Shown piece by piece: positions 61,157-64,000 of a DNA stretch of 64,000 bases. The stretch is from assembly GCA_049652745.1 (NCBI GenBank), contig JBASEY010000052.1, positions 1 to 64,000 of the forward strand, written 5' to 3'. Position numbers and translations under genes: made by a program. Each line of letters opens with the position of its first letter. Within the stretch, counting starts at the first letter, position 1. Under the pieces are notes generated by a model, which worked only from the letters and a program-made list of their open reading frames with translations, was not told the DNA's origin and ran no database searches. Source of the DNA: JBASEY01 sp049652745. Lineage in GTDB: Bacteria > CSSED10-310.

Positions 61157-62017
61157 ATGACGAACAGGCAACAAGAAACAAATAAAAAAACGCCTCCGTT
61201 ATCCGCTCAGCCGGTGAAAGAGGTTTCATCCGATGTGCACCAGGAAGCGAAAACCGATTTGCAGGCGGCTTTGACCGATACCACGCGATCGCCGCTGAAA
61301 AAATATATGGAATTGGTTATCGGCAATGCCGGCTTAGGTTCTTTGTTGAAATACGAACTGATCATGTTGCTGTGTAATGCGACTCCCGGAGCTCTTGGTT
61401 TTTTCCTGCGAAAAATGCTTTACCCCAAATTGTTCAAGCGTGTCGGGCGTGGAACGGTTTTTGGCAGAAATATGACGATCCGCCATCCCGGAAAAATTAC
61501 GATCGGCGACAACTGTGTTTTTGATGATATGGTCGTATTGGATGCAAAAGGCTCGGATAAAACGGGTATTTCTATTGGTGACAATGTCATTATCGCTCGC
61601 AACACCGTTCTGTCATGTAAAGGCGGTGTCATAGAAATCGGAGACAATTCGAATATCAGCCTAAATTGCATGATTCATTCGGAAAAGACGGTTGTCATTG
61701 GAAAAAACAATCTCTGGGCGGCGTATTGTTATGTCATCGGTGGCGGCAGTCATGATTTCGACCGAGTGGATATTCCGATCATGCAACAGGGTTCGCATGT
61801 CATCGGCGTCAAAATGGACGATGACATCTGGTTGGGCGCCGGTGTCACGATTCTGGATGGCTGTCATATCGGCGCCGGGGTCGTGATCGGAGCCGGTTCA
61901 CTGGTCACAAAAAGTATTCCCGATTACCACCTTGCTGCCGGGTCGCCCGCCCGCGTCATACGCGATCGGCGCAACATCCCAACCTCAGACGACCATTCAG
62001 GAAAAGACAAACAATGA
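61157..62017 (+). CDS. Hexapeptide-repeat acyltransferase
   Basis: A protein of 286 residues. The first 90 residues are polar and helical. Residues 100-275 are left-handed beta-helix repeats (GRNMTIRHPGKITIGDNCVF and onward), ending in VIGAGSLVTKSIPDYHLAAG and SPARVI, the standard close of the CatB/NodL/WcaF type. It should move acetyl or another acyl group onto a sugar hydroxyl or amine. GGAGG precedes ATG. Its stop overlaps the next start (ATGA). Confidence 0.85.
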   Translation: MTNRQQETNKKTPPLSAQPVKEVSSDVHQEAKTDLQAALTDTTRSPLKKYMELVIGNAGLGSLLKYELIMLLCNATPGALGFFLRKMLYPKLFKRVGRGTVFGRNMTIRHPGKITIGDNCVFDDMVVLDAKGSDKTGISIGDNVIIARNTVLSCKGGVIEIGDNSNISLNCMIHSEKTVVIGKNNLWAAYCYVIGGGSHDFDRVDIPIMQQGSHVIGVKMDDDIWLGAGVTILDGCHIGAGVVIGAGSLVTKSIPDYHLAAGSPARVIRDRRNIPTSDDHSGKDKQ

Positions 62018-63033
62018 ACCCGAAAAATCGTAGAATCCTTCTGACGATCGTCAAATTTCTGTTCAGCGGCGGCCTGATTACCTGGATGCTGGTTTCCCTG
62101 TGGCGAAAAGGCCAGTTGAGCGCAGTCTATGACGAATTCGTTTCCACTCATCTCGGCTTACTGTTACTGGCCGCGTCCCTGCACATGACGGGACTGCTGA
62201 TTTCTTCATTCCGCTGGCAAGCCCTGCTGAAAGCTCAGGGTATCCGACAGCCTATTCTACGATTGTTCTCCTATTATTTAGTCGGCCACTTCTTCAACAT
62301 GTTCCTGCCGACACGTGTCGGTGGCGATTTGATGCGCATTTACGACACTTCCCGAGACCACGGTTCGGCAATTCAACCCACCGCCGTTGTCTTGGTCGAA
62401 CGCATCTCGGGTATGCTGACCATGCTTCTGATAGCGTCGATAGTGCTGCTGCTGAAAATCGATATCGGTTTTGACTATTTATCCCGTATCCCCGGCGTCT
62501 ATTTGGGAATAACCCTGTTCTTTCTGATCCTTGTCACCGCTCCCTTTCTGTTGCATCCGAAACTTGAATCGGTGGTGACAGGTCTTTTAAAACGCCTGGC
62601 TGTTCCAAGAAAAATATTGGATATCATCCATCAGATTTACAGCGCCTTTCGGATTTATGTCAAAACACCCGGTTTGTTTCTGACAGCGCTGTCATGGGGA
62701 ATTCTGCTGCAGCTCAATTATATCCTTCATTATTGGGTTCTGGCCCGCGCATTGGGATTGTCCATCGACTTCACATTCTTTCTTGTCATCATCCCCATTC
62801 GCACGGTCACCTTGATGTTTCCGTTCACGATCAATGCGATCGGATTGCGCGAATGGTTCGATATCACCGCTTTCGGTTTCCTGGGCATTGCCGAACCGAC
62901 CGCTGTGGCCTTCGCTGAATTGGGTTGGCTGGTTCAAATTTTCGTGGCTGTATTTGGAGGTGTTTATTATACCTTCCGGAAAAAACATGAAACATCCAGC
63001 ACATGTATTGAGAAGCAAAGACGCAATGCCTGA
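62014..63033 (+). CDS. UPF0104/LPG synthase-type membrane protein
   Basis: A protein of 339 residues with about eight membrane helices. FSGGLITWMLVSL and then FNMFLPTRVGGDLMRIYDTS are the conserved opening of the lysylphosphatidylglycerol synthase TM family (PF03706, YbhN). This protein lacks the catalytic aminoacyl domain, so it is the flippase-like or accessory form. In glycolipid loci such proteins are suspected to help move lipids. It overlaps both neighbours (4 and 8 bases). Confidence 0.82.
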   Translation: MNPKNRRILLTIVKFLFSGGLITWMLVSLWRKGQLSAVYDEFVSTHLGLLLLAASLHMTGLLISSFRWQALLKAQGIRQPILRLFSYYLVGHFFNMFLPTRVGGDLMRIYDTSRDHGSAIQPTAVVLVERISGMLTMLLIASIVLLLKIDIGFDYLSRIPGVYLGITLFFLILVTAPFLLHPKLESVVTGLLKRLAVPRKILDIIHQIYSAFRIYVKTPGLFLTALSWGILLQLNYILHYWVLARALGLSIDFTFFLVIIPIRTVTLMFPFTINAIGLREWFDITAFGFLGIAEPTAVAFAELGWLVQIFVAVFGGVYYTFRKKHETSSTCIEKQRRNA

Positions 63034-64000
63034 CAAAAATCTTCGATCCATCGAACGGTGCCTGGTGACGGGTGCGACCGGATTCATCGGCTCCCATCTG
63101 GCGCTTGCCTTGGTAAAACAAGGCGTCGCGGTTCGAGCTCTGGTCAGAAATATTTCATTACCGATTGTTTCAAAGCTGAGTTCATCCGAAGTCGAAATCG
63201 TTCGCGGAGACATCATGCAGCCGGACACGGTCAAGCCTGCTTTGGAAGGCTGTGATACGGTATTTCATGCTGCCGCGGTGCTGGGGCCGGCAAATCTCGA
63301 TCCGGCCATCTACAAAGCCGTCAACGCCGATGCCGTCACGTCTATGATCCAGGCATGCCGTAATGCCGCTTCCGTCAATCGCTTCGTACACGTTTCTTCC
63401 GTCGGTGTGCTCGGCGACATTCCGCACGGCACACGTGCCGATGAAGGGACCCCGCCAAGACCACAGGATATTTATGAGATAACCAAGCTGGATGGTGAAG
63501 AACGAGTGCTTGCCGCGGCCCGGGACGGTTTTGGAGCCGTCATTGTCCGCCCGGGATGGGTTTATGGCCCTGGTGACACGAGGACATTGAAACTGTTTCG
63601 GATGATCGCCCGGCGGAAATTCATGATCATCGGCAAAGCTCAAAACAAACAGCACCCCGTTTTTATCGACGATGTGGTCGATGGCATCATTCTGGCTGCC
63701 CAAACCAATAACATCGAAGGCCGTGTCTATCACCTTTGCGGACCCGATGTGCCGACGGTAAACGACCTGTGTGAAATTGTCGCCGCTGCCGCCGGAGTCA
63801 CGATCTTTCCGTTTCGGCCGCCTTTGTGGGCTGTTCGAACACCCGCAAAACTGATCGGTATTCTCTGGTCTCTTTTCGGAGCCGACCCACCGATCGATCA
63901 CCGAAAAGCCGACTTCTTCATCCTCAACAGAGCCTATTCTATTCAACGAGCTAAAAATGAATTGAAATGGATACCCAAAATGCGTTTTGAGGATGGAATA
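63026..64000 (+). CDS. NAD-dependent epimerase/dehydratase (partial at window end)
   Basis: 325 codons are open to the window edge with no stop. The N terminus has the Rossmann loop LVTGATGFIGSHLAL at about 13-27. Further marks of the extended short-chain dehydrogenase family are VFHAAAVLGP, VHVSSVGVLGD, the catalytic Tyr and Lys in YEITKLDGE and VRPGWVYGPGD. It could make or modify a nucleotide-sugar, or act on a sterol-like or acyl substrate. ATG at 63026 overlaps the upstream stop by eight bases. Confidence 0.82.
   Translation, partial: MPDKNLRSIERCLVTGATGFIGSHLALALVKQGVAVRALVRNISLPIVSKLSSSEVEIVRGDIMQPDTVKPALEGCDTVFHAAAVLGPANLDPAIYKAVNADAVTSMIQACRNAASVNRFVHVSSVGVLGDIPHGTRADEGTPPRPQDIYEITKLDGEERVLAAARDGFGAVIVRPGWVYGPGDTRTLKLFRMIARRKFMIIGKAQNKQHPVFIDDVVDGIILAAQTNNIEGRVYHLCGPDVPTVNDLCEIVAAAAGVTIFPFRPPLWAVRTPAKLIGILWSLFGADPPIDHRKADFFILNRAYSIQRAKNELKWIPKMRFEDGI

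Overview
The window reads as ordinary chromosomal DNA of a Gram-negative-type, probably uncultured bacterium of moderate GC. There are about 37 well supported protein genes and no rRNA, tRNA, CRISPR array, prophage or recognisable insertion sequence. Envelope and secreted proteins dominate: a tricorn protease, an alpha-2-macroglobulin, GT-C type glycosyltransferases and exported proteins with PT-rich linkers. The PUFA-synthase layout resembles that of myxobacteria, and the FYDLN-acid protein also points towards deltaproteobacteria-like or neighbouring candidate phyla, but the taxon cannot be fixed from the sequence alone. TGA is a normal stop in most genes and is almost certainly read as selenocysteine in one, so the host should carry SelA/B/C/D.

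Layout. 1-6.4 kb: a membrane-embedded spermidine-synthase-like protein, two small exported proteins of one type, and between them a long intact relative of Eco57I/PglX methylases that has lost its SAM loop and stops where NPPY should begin. 7-10.2 kb: tricorn protease. 10.2-13.5 kb (minus): a polyferredoxin, two HMA-like small proteins and a circularly permuted ATP-grasp enzyme in one operon, divergent from znuACB (13.6-16.2 kb). 16.2-21.3 kb: ferritin-like protein, a sulfatase-fold hydrolase, a repeat-rich spacer, a tiny DnaJ-type zinc-finger protein and a GT-C transferase. 21.3-27.3 kb: alpha-2-macroglobulin with its thioester motif. 27.4-29.6 kb (minus): a TlpA-like selenoprotein. 29.9-41 kb: TMEM43-like protein, a GT-C pair, FYDLN-acid protein, ThiI, MATE transporter and a DUF2157/GDYXXLXY pair.

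41.1-56 kb holds a three-gene PUFA-type synthase: enoyl reductase (PfaD), KS-AT-ACP-ACP-KR-DH (PfaA) and KS-CLF-AT-DH-DH (PfaC-like with a built-in AT). Together they could build a polyunsaturated or otherwise unusual acyl chain iteratively. No phosphopantetheinyl transferase lies in the window.

56.1-64 kb: a DUF4282 protein, an Rsm22-like methyltransferase and PcnB, then a tightly overlapping set (methyltransferase, GT4 glycosyltransferase, hexapeptide acyltransferase, UPF0104-type membrane protein, NAD-dependent epimerase running off the end) that looks like glycolipid or surface-glycan assembly. The most unusual items are the selenoprotein with its SECIS-like hairpin, the PUFA-type synthase, the degenerate methylase and the polyferredoxin/HMA operon.
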